Source: Amaurobius ferox
Lineage: Eukaryota > Arthropoda > Arachnida > Araneae > Amaurobiidae
Direction of reading: 5' to 3'
DNA: 64,000 bases
Assembly: GCA_951213105.1 (NCBI GenBank)
Contig: OX578142.1
Location: 114,263,065 to 114,327,064 of the forward strand
Part shown: one piece after another, positions 24,973-42,740 of the stretch
Layout: every line of letters starts with the position of its first letter
Numbering within the stretch: the first letter of the stretch is position 1
The notes under the pieces: model-generated
The model's input: only the letters and a program-made list of their open reading frames with translations
Database searches by the model: none
Told to the model about the DNA's origin: nothing
Program-made: the position numbers and the translations under genes

Positions 24973-25053
24973 AACAATTCTGGTAACAATTCTAAAACAA
25001 TTCTGGTAACAACTCTAAAACAATTCTGGTAACAATTCTAAAACAATTCTGGT
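24973..25053. repeat. Minisatellite, ~24-base unit, ~3.3 copies
   Basis: Repeats of acaattctggtaacaattct followed by aaaa, with one base change. Confidence 0.9.
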
Positions 25054-25455
25054 TTGTAAAAGTGTAAAACAAAATATCAATTTTAGATCTGAGACATCTG
25101 TTTATCGACATTTGTACTATACGCCAGTATGAGATTATTGCTAATAGCCCGGTGGAATAACTGTAAGCACTGCATCCAAACGTTTCATCGTCATTAACTT
25201 CGTCGTTTGTGATACGATTCGGATGAAATAAATTGAATTCTATTAATCTGTCAAAGCTGCATAATTCAAAAAAGAAAATTTAAAGAATAACTTAAAATAG
25301 TCAGAAAATATCGAAACATTTTCCTCTTCATCCTCACAAAACACACGTCAACCATTTCCCATTCTAAATATGCAAATAGAGTCATGTTTCAAATTAATCT
25401 ATAACGAGTAACAGAGTCAGTCACTTAATTTTCTTTTTGAATTACTAGTATAAGA
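25054..25455. other. Unique DNA, no gene seen
   Basis: Nothing recognised. Confidence 0.5.
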
Positions 25456-25522
25456 TATTTTTCATTATCATTTTTCATTATCATTTTTCATTATTTTCAT
25501 TTTTCATTATTTTTCATTTCGA
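25456..25522. repeat. TTTTTCATTAT short tandem repeat
   Basis: Units of tttttcattatca and shorter variants. Confidence 0.85.
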
Positions 25523-26249
25523 AATATTCTTAAAGTACTGAAATCATTTTCTTTGCAGAGATTATTCTTGACCAAATATAAATGTATGCAGGCACAGTAT
25601 GAGTTATAAAGTGTTTCATCATTTCCCAGAATGTTCTATGTTTTTTTCCAGAAATTATTCGATTCAATGGATATTGTATAGAGATCTACAATAAACTATT
25701 GATAGAGAGAGGAAGCTGAAACGCAGCTTGTAGAAAGATCAAACATAATTGGCAAAGTTAAACATTTCAACGTCGTTTCTTAACATTTTGTTATGACAAT
25801 CTCCTGATAAAACTTGCACTATGGAAACTTCTTTGAAAAAAAAAGATATTGATAAATTGAATTTTGAGATGTTCACTGCTTCTATGTGTCACTGATTTAA
25901 CTTTAGCAAGATGTCTTTTATTCCATTAAAAATACTTTGAATGAATATCAAAGTGTATGTCTTCGCCAATTATGCACCGTTGAACTTGTTAAAAGTCCTC
26001 ATATGGCTTTCTATTTTTGACTTGCATTCAAAGAACATATGCAAATTCTTGCATATGTCAATTCAAATACAGGTTACAAGCAACTTCAATTTTTTATCAA
26101 AAATTAATTGATTTTATTCGCTTCTTTCTAGATTTTGCAGTTATGTGCGAATCACTGAATTTGCGCTTTAAATTCTTGGTAATTTCAAATCTGCTAGATT
26201 TATATTCCTTTTAATTCGCGAATGATTATTTTTCAAATTTTTATCAAAT
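25523..26249. other. AT-rich DNA, no gene seen
   Basis: Nothing recognised. Confidence 0.5.
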
Positions 26250-26264
26250 GTGCTACTAAAGCTA

Positions 26265-26736
26265 CTGATTTTACAGAATGACATAAAATGGAATAAACGT
26301 GTTGGCCATATTTGTTACGAAGTAAGAAAAAAAAATGGATTAGATAGAACAAAATTATCTTTTCTACGTAATACTGTTTTAATTATGCTCTATTACAGTT
26401 TCATTTCCCCTTATCTGTCTTATTGTAATCTTGTTTGGGGAAACATTACTATCAGAGATATAAACAGGCTTCGCTTTCTATAAATAAGTGCATCTCGCTT
26501 CTTAAAGATTCCTTTGTTTCGAATATTCATCAATATGATATATGTTCTCACTATAAAATTTTTCACTATCGTTTGGCTTTGTTTATGTCTCAGAATATTT
26601 ATCGCAATCAGTATTATAGTATTTTTTTCGCTAATTTTTATTACAATACTCGAAATAGGGATCAACTTTTACCCCCTTTTTCTCATACAAGCAGTTTATA
26701 CCTAAATATAAATTCTGCCGGCTCAAAATTATAGAA
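26265..26736 (+). pseudogene. CR1/L2-like LINE reverse transcriptase, C-terminal fossil
   Basis: Two overlapping frames together resemble the C-terminal quarter of a non-LTR RT. The first (26265-26483) contains KWNKRVGHICYEVRKK, then LYYSFISPYLSYCNLVWGN, the classic region after the palm. Around 26470 a frameshift moves the match to the next frame, with NIHQYDICSHYKIFHYRLAL and FYYNTRNRDQLLPP (up to 26736), the usual end of this protein group. The catalytic core is absent. It differs in type from the Jockey-like fragment at 6946, so at least two LINE lineages are present. It is non-functional and old. Confidence 0.85.
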
Positions 26737-27231
26737 TTCAAGTATTTTTTGAACTTATCACGAGCCACGTAGATAATGTTTAATAAAGTTTTGCATTTTA
26801 AAAAGTTGTTTTAACGGACTCTAGTGCATGTAAGTGTGATTTTCAATGCTGATTATTTATTTAACATTCAACTTTATTAGTTTTTAATCAGTAATTATAG
26901 AAAGTTAATATTTTATGCAAAAGGAAATATTTTTTTTAACCATGAGAATGTTAAAAGATTTAGTGTTAAGGGCATGTAGTCGCAATGGGGCATCCAGGCG
27001 AGCAAAGAAACCAGCAATATGGATGTCAGTTTATTTCGCTTTCGATCCGATAAATATCACCCATTGCGTCAACGAAACGCCTGCCAGATTGTTTGTTACT
27101 ATTTTACTTATACGTAAATTTACGTTTTCTTTATTTAGTCATTACACAAAATATTCTGCTATTTTTTCACTTTCCTTATATAAATATATACGTATAAAGT
27201 ATATATGTATATAATGAATCTTATGTACGTT
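26737..27231. other. AT-rich DNA, no gene seen
   Basis: The 99-codon frame at 26915-27214 has no recognisable family. Confidence 0.5.
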
Positions 27232-27357
27232 TAAAGTATAAGGGAAGTATTGTGACGGGGTCGAAAATTCGAATAAGAGTTTTCGATGGGAGAGCATGTT
27301 TCAAGGATCCCTGAACACGAATCAAACGTTTTTGAGGTGATGTCTGTGTCTATGCAT

Positions 27358-27419
<62 letters not shown>

Positions 27420-27745
27420 CTGTGTCCGTGAGTCTATGGGGACGATATCTCTCGAACGAATGGAGTGATTCGAACGAAATTTGATACAAAAATTACAATC
27501 AGTAAACACTGGAAGCCTATTGTTTTTAAACGTAATCAAATATTCGACAAACCCCCAATTTTTTGAATAAAATGTTGAAAAAATCATCAAAAAATCAAAA
27601 CCTTCGATAAAGTTACGTAAATAATCATTTCTTATGCAATTTTTCATTAGAAAACTATTAACACATATTTCAGACCCTTAGCATTGAACCGTTCTCGAGT
27701 ACTGTAAAAATTTTTCAAATAAATTAATCAAAAAATCACTAAAAT
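27232..27745 (+). repeat. Hairpin-headed repeat family, copy 3
   Basis: It matches 20983-21430: aagtattgtgacggggtcga, the gagcatgtttcaaggatccc part, atatctctcgaacgaatgga, and the cattgaaccgttctcgagt end. The 5' palindrome is incomplete. It contains the GT microsatellite. Confidence 0.75.
27359..27417. repeat. (GT)n microsatellite
   Basis: About 28 GT units, in the same position within the repeat as the CA tract of copy 2. Confidence 0.97.
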
Positions 27746-33195
<5,450 letters not shown>

Positions 33196-33348
33196 TGTGG
33201 CGATTTGGCGTCGCCGTGGTCCCGAACCAGGGACCTGATGATTCGTAGACCGACATTATAATCACTGAACAAAAGCTAGCTCCTACTCTGTTCTTATAAT
33301 TCGGGTTTGGCTCGTGTGGCATCTTTGATAGATGTCTTTGCTGCCGCA
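33196..33348 (-). repeat. TRIM LTR (3' LTR in element orientation)
   Basis: It contains, on the minus strand, ggttcgggacc (plus positions 33218-33228), close to a Pol III B box. It differs from the other LTR by only a handful of bases. Confidence 0.88.
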
Positions 33349-33554
33349 CACTCCCCTCGCTGATGAGGAGGCCGAGAGGCGTGTCGCCTCGGCGTGACGT
33401 CAGGGCCGGGAGGCGTGTTGCCTCGGCGTGACGGACAGTTGTGGTCAAACAGGAAGGGAGTGTCAAGGCTTCTGACTCCTTGTGGTGCTGCCATCTCGTG
33501 CTGAGAGGCGAAGTCGTTGGAGAAGGTTGCGTCTTTCAAACGTCCAGTCATCAT

Positions 33555-33707
33555 TGTGGCGATTGAGCGTCGCCGTGGTCCCGAACCAGGGACCTGATGA
33601 TTCGTAGACCGACATTATAATCACTGAGCAAAAGCTAGCTCCTACTCTGTTCTTATAATTCGGGTTTGGCTCGTGTGGCATCTTTGATAGATGTATTTGC
33701 TGCCGCA
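33555..33707 (-). repeat. TRIM LTR (5' LTR in element orientation)
   Basis: On the minus strand ttgctcagtga (plus 33621-33631) resembles an A box and ggttcgggacc (plus 33577-33587) a B box, spaced as in a tRNA. The region between holds ctacgaa, like an anticodon loop, but the stems pair poorly. Confidence 0.85.
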
Positions 33708-33738
33708 CTTGTTTGATATTAAATGCAAAGATATATTC

Positions 33739-35055
33739 AACAAGAAAGATCAATCATGCTTAAAGCATTGATTATGAAACACTTTCCAACTTCAATGCAA
33801 TTTTATTTTAAAAAGTCGAAAATTCAATACATTCCTCGGTAATATTTTAAAACTTATCACAATACTACACTGCTTTATTATATTTGAAAACTTAAACCTT
33901 CATTGAAAAAAATGAACTTCATTCAAATGATGGCATTGAAATATAAATTGCCTGGTTTAAATATCTCTAAAATGCAATACATTCCACGATAATATTTTTA
34001 AAACTATCATAATACTACGATAATTTATTATATTTGAAAACTTCATCGAAAACAAATGAAATAAATTCAAATGACGTCATAGAAAAAATAGCATGCCTGG
34101 ATCTCTCTATAAAAGCAGGATTTCATTCATTTCATTCATCACAATACTATAATAATTTATTTTATTTAAAAATTAAGACCATGGAGCTACAATTCTTAAA
34201 CTCTATGCTTAAAACTTCATTGAAAAAAATCGTCCTTCTGTTTATAAAATCAATTAATATTTCATTCATATCAGCCATGCAGACTCCATGGACTGAATTA
34301 TTTTGTGTTAAAGAAATACAGTAATTCTAATATATACAACTCATTCTACATATTTTGCTGTTTACATTTTACATAGGTGAAAAATAGGCTTAGTTGTAGA
34401 AATAATCAAATTTGAATGAGAATTTAAACTCAAATATATTGTCATTGTGTTGTTTTAGTATGTAGATGCACAGAATTTAAGCAAAAATAAAGTAGTTTTA
34501 GGACGGATACAACACTCAATATGAATTAAAAAGAACTTTAAAAAATCACGATTTTGAAACAAGATGGATGCCATATATCATTTTGAAGTGGGTCATGTGA
34601 TTGTTTCATATCATGGTCACGTGATCGTTTCATATAAGATGTGTAATTATTATTTTTATTTTTATTTTAAAAACTACTGAATATATTTCGCTGAATTTTT
34701 TTTATATATTTTATGGAACAATTTGACTATTACCTAAAATTTTCGAAGCAATTTGTGAATTTTAAATCCGCTTAAAAAATGTCTGAAAAATTAGGTCCCA
34801 TAGGGCTCAATGTATTTCTTTTTTTCAACCCGGGTTCAATCCAAAACTAATTGGGCGATATTATTCATTTATATTCCCATAGGTCCTACAGACCGTTTGA
34901 ACAACATACTAAAATTTCATTTTGATTAAGTCATTTTTACGGCAGTTATCGTGCTAACGGACAGACAGACAGACAGACAGACATTCAGACAGACAGACAG
35001 ACAGAATGAACAAAGTCATAAACACTTTTCAACTTTGTTGTAAAGTGTTAAAAAA
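33739..35055 (-). mobile_element. 2.1-kb repeat family, copy D (short form)
   Basis: It starts aacaagaaagatcaatcatg and ends with the hairpin tail and GACA tract (34959-35005). It shares with copy E the triplicated module and the segment aaagtagttttaggacggat (about 34489). The frame at 34034-34324 lies within the repeat and is degenerate in copy E. Confidence 0.82.
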
Positions 35056-36382
35056 CCGACATTGCACACGTGGACCTAAGTTGAATTGACTTACAAATTT
35101 GTTATTGCACTTTAAATTATGAGTTTTTTCTAACACAAATGCAATAACAGTGCCTTATCATTTGTTACACAAATACAAGAGTTCAAACTTTGCATTGCGC
35201 GCTGAAATTTTGAAATTTTATTTCCAAGCATTTTTAATCGGTAATTTACAGATGATCTCCAAAAGGCTTCAAAATGATAAAATTTTGAATATAGATCTTT
35301 ATTTCAATAAATATTAGTAGGAATGAACTAAAATTATTCGTACCAAAATTTCCGACATTACTGAATTGGCTGTAGCCCAAATTTACCTGCGTTTCTAATC
35401 AGATTATTTTCAAAAGTGAATTTCATAATTAATAATTGATATAAAAAATTGTTCACATAAAATTGGTGTACATATTGCTTGGATTATCAAGTATCATAAT
35501 TTAAAATAGGAATTAGTTTGACAGGCTAATTATTTCGGAAAATATAAAAAAAAAATGCAGCACTAATTCAACATTAGGAACTTGAAATTTCAAGAAGTCT
35601 TAACTTCCCAACAGCTTGAGTAAAATATATAAATTTTATATGAATTCGTGGTACATTGAAAATTAAAATATGCTTTCAAAAAAGGGGGGGGGGGTTACCC
35701 TTCGAAAAAGTCGAGTTGGTGAAATGTTTAATATCGACGAATTATGCAAATTATATGCACATTTATAGAAGATATTATTCCGAGTCTAATGATGCATTTT
35801 GCTTAACTGTACGACTATAAGAGCCAAAATAGCGAGCAGTGTTCGGATTTTTTTTTTAAATTTTTGCCGGTCGTACCTAGCTTAAAAAAATTTCCAAACG
35901 TTAAGCATGGAATGATCTGAGCTTTTATATATATAATTGCTCTTCTCATGTTATGTGCAGGTATCCTGATTCCAATAAGTATATTACACCTATGTATAAC
36001 TTTGCATATAATCTCAATATTAACACTTTAAATACAAGGCGATAGTAATTATCACTGTTTAGAGTCTTCTATAGAGGTATCTGGTGACATAACCTTTTAG
36101 TCTTCCTTTCCAATGGAGTTCAAACTTCATACATATGTAGAACAGTACTCACAATTCCCATATATAGACTGTTGGCTTCTAAATTTAATACCTGCGACAT
36201 TGCTAATTTGATCACAGATATTGTAAAATACATAGAAGCTAATCTTTCACAATTAAGGTTAATTTCGAACATATAATACTCTTGGTAACGAGTACACATC
36301 TTTATTTTGTTTTATTTATTTATTTATTTATTGGGGTACTCTTTTAAAATCCAGTTACTAGAGCGGTAAAATAGACATAAAA
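35056..36382. other. AT-rich DNA with an 11-G run, no gene
   Basis: A run of 11 G at 35684-35694 and a (TTTA)n run at 36308-36333 are the only features. Confidence 0.55.
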
Positions 36383-38659
36383 TCTATATAAATAAAAATG
36401 AAAATCTGTCTGTCTGTCTGTCTGTTTGTCCCATCATCACGGGAAAATGGCTGAACCGAATTTGATGAAATTTTGTGGGTAGCCTAGAAATAGCCCCACT
36501 TAAAATTTAGTCCTTGTTTTGAGCTTCTACGACCAGTGGTTCTCGAGATATTAGTAAAAAACGAAATTTTCGTTTGTCTCATCATTACGAGAAAACGGAT
36601 GAACCGAATTTAATGAAATTTTGTGGATAGCCTTGAAATAGATCCCATAAATTTTGTCCAGGTTTCGAGTTTCTAAGACCAGGGGTTGTCGAGATATTAA
36701 TGAAAAACGGAACTTTTTCTTAGGAGATCTACTCTCCAACTCCGTGGTTTATCCAAACGGAGAGGATGAAAATCGTTTGTTTAAAACGCCAAAATGAAAT
36801 AAAACTTTATTTCCGAGTTTGGTGCAGGATTTTTGCATTAATTAGTCACTATAGGAAAGCATGAACTGTTTGAAACATGAATTTAAATGGAAAAATCTAC
36901 CTCCATGGTTCATCTTTCACAAATTTTTACTCAACGATGAAAAGTATAAAGAAATCAAAATGGCTATTTAATTTCACATTTTATGAGGAAGATTCTATCT
37001 TATATCATGTTGTTCGGCAATGGAATGACATTAAATGTGTTGGTAATATTTATTATTATTTTTTCTATTTGTATAATAAATAAATGCATGTAAAAATATA
37101 TTTTATAAATGAACGGTTTGATTGTTATTTTAATTATATATATATTGCGGACTGCGTACATCACTTTCATTTATTTAAGCAAAGAGGTTTCATGTTCATA
37201 TATTGTGTTCAGCTAATAAACTCATATATTGTGTTTACCCAATAAATTCATTTAGCCGATTGTTGAAGCAGAAAAAGAGTAGAACGGGTGTATGTATCTT
37301 CTAATACAATTTTAGTGTTTTCATTTAGTATATACAAACGGGTTCAGGATATTTTATTCTTCAGATCTGCAAATTCAGAGCTACGAATTTAGCGGAATAT
37401 CTCTAAATAACTTGGTAACTTTTCTTAAACGTTATCAAATTAGTGGATATGTCTCCAAATTGATAAAAATGGCCCAAATCAATGAAATTAAATTTGTTTT
37501 TTTAGAATAGAGTACTGAAATGATGTTTCTGTAGCATTTGTCGGTCAGTCCATCCATCCTACTAAGTAACATATTTAAGGAATTTTTTTAATATCACCAA
37601 ATTTGAAAAAATATTTTTAAATCCATAAAAATATCATGAAATTGATAAAATCGCGCTTAATAAATGAAATTAATTGTGTTTTGTTAGGGGATAGTATTGT
37701 GATGATGTTTCGTCAATTTGTCGCAAAATGGGACTATCAGTTCTACAGTCCCACTTTGCGATAAATTTGGCGATTTTTTAAGTTATCGCTAAATTGACGA
37801 AAATGTCGCCAAACCTTCCATGGAGATTGCATTATTCAGATGATATGATTTCTATCAATTTATTTGAAGCAAATAATATCATGTCGCTTAGAAACGGATC
37901 CAATATGTTATGCGGCATACGATTTTTATTAAATCTTTTCTGATTTGAATAATAAAAATATGTATATAAAATAAATTTCATTGACATTGCATTTTTGACT
38001 GGATAATATCAATTACGGTCTTCAGATTTAAACATCATTATTATTGGTATTTTCGGGGACTGTTGATTCAGGGATTATTGATATTTTCAAATTATTATGG
38101 AATTGTTTTATTATGACGAAAATTGTTGAAACTCATATATAGTACGTTGTACTAGTAATCTTCTACAAATGCATGGGTATATCTTCTAATCTACGAGAAT
38201 ATAAGTAGTAAAGGTATATTGGCATATATTTTGATATATATTGGCATATATTGGAATCAATTACGACCTTCTGGTATTAAGATTACGGGGATTTTTGATA
38301 CTTTAAATTTATTACGCCATCTTTTTTATTTTGGCAAATATTTTTGAGACTCGTATTGCAATACGGGTAAGCTTCTACTAACACACTGGCATATTTTCTA
38401 ATCTGCGACAATATAAGTAGTACGGGCTTGCATATATTGATTCAATTCCTTTTTTTTTTGTAAATTTACTTACAAAGGGGCCAGGATGTTTTATTCTTCA
38501 GATCTGCCCGTGAATATAATTTTGTATAGTGAGAACAGATATTCTTAAACTTCTCATTATGAGCAATAAATTTAATATTTTAACAGAATTTGCACATGAT
38601 TGCGAATTTTAAATTTCTTTATATTATATACTCCGTACGAAGAACGGGTATGCTGCTAG
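36383..38659 (+). mobile_element. Non-autonomous Helitron, copy 1 (2277 bp)
   Basis: The 5' end is TCTATATAAATAAAAATG after a host A (36382). The 3' end is CTAG (38656-38659), 13 bases after an imperfect 12-base palindrome (ctccgt/acgaag, 38631-38642). No target duplication is seen. These are the classical Helitron end signatures. The 5' part has two tandem modules of the type CTGTCTGTC...ctgaaccgaatttgatgaaa (36410-36530 and 36570-36660). Relative to copy 2 it carries ~870 extra bases (about 37110-37985). No Rep/helicase frame is present. Confidence 0.87.
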
Positions 38660-40079
38660 TCTATATAAATAAAATTGAAAATCTGTATGTCTGTTTGTCC
38701 CGTCATCACGGGAGAACGGCTGAACCGAATTTGATGAAATTTTGTGGGTAGCCTGAAAATAGTCCCACTTAAAATTTAGTCCATGTTTGGAGCTTCTACG
38801 ATCAGTTAGTTGGTCTTGGGATATTAGTAAAAAACAAAGTTTTCGTTTGTCTCACCATCACGGAAGAACGCTAAACCGAATTTGATGAAATTTTGTGGAT
38901 AGCCTTAAAATTGCCCCCCCCCCCCATAAATTTAGCCCAAGTTTCGAGTGTCTAAGTCCAGGGGTTGTCGAGATATTAAAGAAAAACGAGACTTTTTCCT
39001 AGGAGTTCTACTCTCTAACTCCGTGGTTTATTCAAACGAAAAGCTTGAAAATCGTTTGAAAGTAAATTAAAACTTTATCTCTCAGTTTGATGGGAGATTT
39101 TTTGCGCTAATTAGTCACTTTCTGAAACATGAATTGTTTGAAACATGATTTAAATGGGAAATCTATCTCCATGGTTTATTTTATACAAGCTTTTACTGAA
39201 CATTGAAAAGTATAAAAGAATCAAATGGTTATTTAATTTTGCAGTTTATGAGGAAGAATCTATCTTATATCATGTTGCTCAGAAACGCAATTCATTTAAA
39301 TCTGTTTGTCAATTTTAATTATTATTTTTTCGATTTGAATAATAAATAATTTTTTCGATTTGAATAATAAATAAATGGATATCAAAATATATTTTAGAAA
39401 AGAACGATTTGATTTTTCTTATAGTATTTTTGACTGGATAATATCAATTACGGTCTTCAGGTTTAAACGTTATTATTATTGATATTTTCGGGGATTATTG
39501 ATTCAGGGATTATTGATATTTTCAAGTTAGTATGCAATTGCTTTATTATGACAAAAATTGTTTAAACTCATATATTGTACGTTGCACGAGTAATCTTCTA
39601 CAAATACACGGGTATATCTTCTAATCTACGAGAATATAAGTAGTACAGGTATATTGGCATATGTTTTGATATATATTGGCATATATTGGAATCAATTACG
39701 ACCTTTTGGTATAAAGAGTACGGGGATTATTGATATTTTCAATTTATTATGTCATCTCTTTTATTGTACTCATATTGTAATGCGGGTTATCTTCTACAAA
39801 CACACTAGCATATTTTCTAATCTGCGACAATATAAGTGGTACGGGGTTGCATATATTCATTCAATTCCCTTTTTTTTTGTAAATTTTCTTAAAAAAGGAG
39901 CTAGGATGTTTTATTCTTCAGATCTGCCCGTGAAAATAATTTTGCATAGTGAGAACTGATATCCTTAAACTTCTCTTTAGGAGCAACAAATTTAATATTT
40001 TAACAGAATTTGCACATGATTGTGAATTATAAGTTTCTTTATATTATATACTCCGTACGGAGAACGGGCATGCTGCTAG
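38660..40079 (+). mobile_element. Non-autonomous Helitron, copy 2 (1420 bp)
   Basis: It begins TCTATATAAATAAAATTG immediately after the CTAG of copy 1. It ends with a perfect palindrome ctccgtacggag (40051-40062) and CTAG (40076-40079), followed by host T. It is homologous to copy 1 at both ends (38660-39400 to 36383-37110, and 39423-40079 to 37985-38659). A 12-C run lies at 38914-38925. Confidence 0.88.
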
Positions 40080-42740
40080 TATAAGAATAAGAATGAAATA
40101 TATACCTCGAACATACATTAAAAATGGCCACTTAGAACGCCAACTATCCTTGTAACTAATATCCAGAAGCACGAAATACCAATTGAAAAACTGGCAACAC
40201 TGATAAGACGCAAAGTTAATGTTCACTTGAAAAACCTTATAACTCATTTGTATAATGAAAAGACAAAACTTTTATTTCAATAAATATTAATGCAATCGAT
40301 CCTGATTCTTCTTTTACGGGCAATACATTGGTATTGCAGCGTTTCCAAAATTGTATAATCTTTTCCATCAGACGTTCGTTAAATATTTTCTCAGAGATAA
40401 TTATGGGGGTGAAATTGATTGTATCTTTTTTCGGGATTTCCTTGCATTTTGCTAAATGATTATATTCCTTCGATTCACTGATCCTGTAAATACAACTTGT
40501 GTGCATTGATTATAATATTAATAAGCAACTGCAGAGACAAATATTTGAATGAGTTACGACCCCGAAACAAAATAATGAATTATTAATGTGCTTCTTTTGA
40601 AAAAAATCTACAGTCCACCTGATGTATCATTAATTATTGTAAATTAATGAAAGTAAAACACTGATTAATGCATTGCTTATCAATGTTTATCCTCGTTAGT
40701 AGGTATAAAGTAATTTTCAAGCAAAATATTTGAATATAATCCCAACTTCATATTCCCTTTTAAGGTATTTCCTACATTAAAAAAAAATAATGCGCGAGTT
40801 TGACTCGACGCGGAATTGGTTGACAAAAAATGGGTTTGTCCTTAGATCGGGCTAATAAGCTTAGTTATATATATGCGTGCAATAATACCCTTTCAAGAGG
40901 AGAATTACTTCATTATCAAATTAATTTACATTTCTTTCATACTTAAAATACGTCAGTTTATTCCCCAAAACACTGTCATTTTCTTTTAAAACTGACCATG
41001 CGATCTACTGTTGTTTCGCAATATTCAGCTTCTCGTGACACAAAAAGTCTCTTTACAACTTGAATTTGAGTTGTGGTAAAAGCTCGTTATGAGCGTTGAG
41101 CGTCTCTCATAGAATTCCTTGGCGGCCGTTTTCTGACGTACCATTTTCAATTGATTGGACACGGATAATCTTTTAATTTACGACTTCTTCTGCAAACACC
41201 TTGCCAAACTTCTTTCCAACGCCGACAGTTAAAAAACATACATGCAGCAGACTAGCCTAATGAGAAACTTTTGAAGTCAAGACAAACGTATTCGTAATAA
41301 CATTTTCTTATTTACCGAAGCAACTCGCTTCTGGGAGGCTAATATTTTATTGAAATGAGTTGCTCCCAGAACTAGGGGGCTCACTGGGTCGTAATTTATA
41401 AACCAAACGCGGGTTTTGTTTATTTTTAAAATGTGCGTGAAGTAAAGCAATTTTGCTCGCATCCTCCTCATAAATTTTCTTTGCATGTCTGTGGAATATG
41501 CTACTTTCGTTACTTCTTTTGCTTGAAATTGTCGTTGATTTCAGGTTTGTGTTTCAGTGAATATGGCTCATGTGTTTGAAACAGACTGCACAAATAAATA
41601 TCTGTTGCACAATTAGTCGTAGACATAGGGCTTTAATTTAAGAAATGATTTATTAAAGATAGACTATTATCGTATATAAATTTTGGTCATGTGACACGTT
41701 TTAGTAAAAAAGCACAACATGCAACATTTTATACGGGCCACCTAGAAAAGAAAATGTAATTATCAAATTATTTTACATAACAGAATTAGTCAAACAAAAA
41801 AAGTTTCATTGCCATATGACCAAGATTGCCTGAGATACCATTTATTAAAGTTTTCGATGGATAATTGGTGACGTTATAATATAAAACTTTTGCTAAAGTA
41901 GGTACTCATACAACTTTCGAGTGGAAATTTCATTTAACGAAATTTAATTTTTTGTACGACCCCTGTAATCTAAATTTTAGCCGTTTCTTTTGATCGAATC
42001 AAAGTGGTGTAATTTCTATACTTTGACACTTTTTCCGGCCAATTAGAGAGCCGTGTTTCCTTTCAAAAGATCTTTAAATGAATTAGAAACAATTTGCGCA
42101 TTGGAACTTCCCTCATTAAAAGACCTGTAGTGAAAGTTTAATTTTATACCTTTTACTGAAGCGAGTCACGTTACAAAACTATTATATTCTAAAAGTATAT
42201 CTCATTTAAAACTTTTCTTAAATTGGAACCACGTGTTTGTTACCAAAAGTTCAAGACAAGTTTTCATCCGTTTTGGGAATATTCTTCCGTTCTTCCGTTC
42301 TGGACGAGACGAAACCTCTCGAACCAAGTTAAAATTTCGTTTTATGTTAATAATGCTCATAGTGCTCATTTTCCTTTTAAGATCAGAAAATTAATTTACA
42401 TTTTGAAGAAGCAGTACCATAACTTTTAAGCTTCATAAAATGCCTCAGCTAACTGTTGTTAACAACTTTTATTTTACAATTTGTTTTAATAAGTTTTAGT
42501 AATTTAGTCTGAACTTATAAAATTTGAACTACATGTACCCTAAGTACTAATAATATTTAAAGTACTTCGGGACAGTAATATATATACTGCTCGATACATA
42601 ATTCTATATACTAACACATATTCTACCTTATTAACATATTGACAACTTCCGTTCAAAATTACCAAGTTTGAAAGATGTTGAAGAAAATATGCGGTCTGAT
42701 TTAGGTGTGAGATTTTTTTTTTTCAAAAATCATAATTTTT
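40080..42740. other. AT-rich DNA, no gene recognised
   Basis: Frames at 40237-40506 (minus) and 41277-41486 (minus) have no recognisable domain. Parts around 41000-41500 are GC-balanced and single-copy here. Confidence 0.5.

Larger units (their letters stand above)
33196..33707 (-). mobile_element. TRIM: 512-bp LTR retrotransposon in miniature
   Basis: Two 153-base direct repeats (33196-33348 and 33555-33707), each starting TG and ending CA, flank 206 bases. cttg occurs on both outer sides (33192-33195 and 33708-33711), a 4-base target duplication. The purine-rich gaggggag next to the left LTR on the minus strand looks like a polypurine tract, so the element reads on the minus strand. No clear primer-binding site is visible beside the other LTR (tggac lies nine bases in). 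The inside is GC-rich with a duplicated ~30-base unit (cgtcacgccgaggc). No protein is encoded, so mobility must have been in trans. The minus-strand frames across it are incidental. Confidence 0.88.

Noticed and set aside
36877..37083. 68-codon frame inside Helitron copy 1
   Set aside because: The matching part of copy 2 is broken; no Rep or helicase motif.
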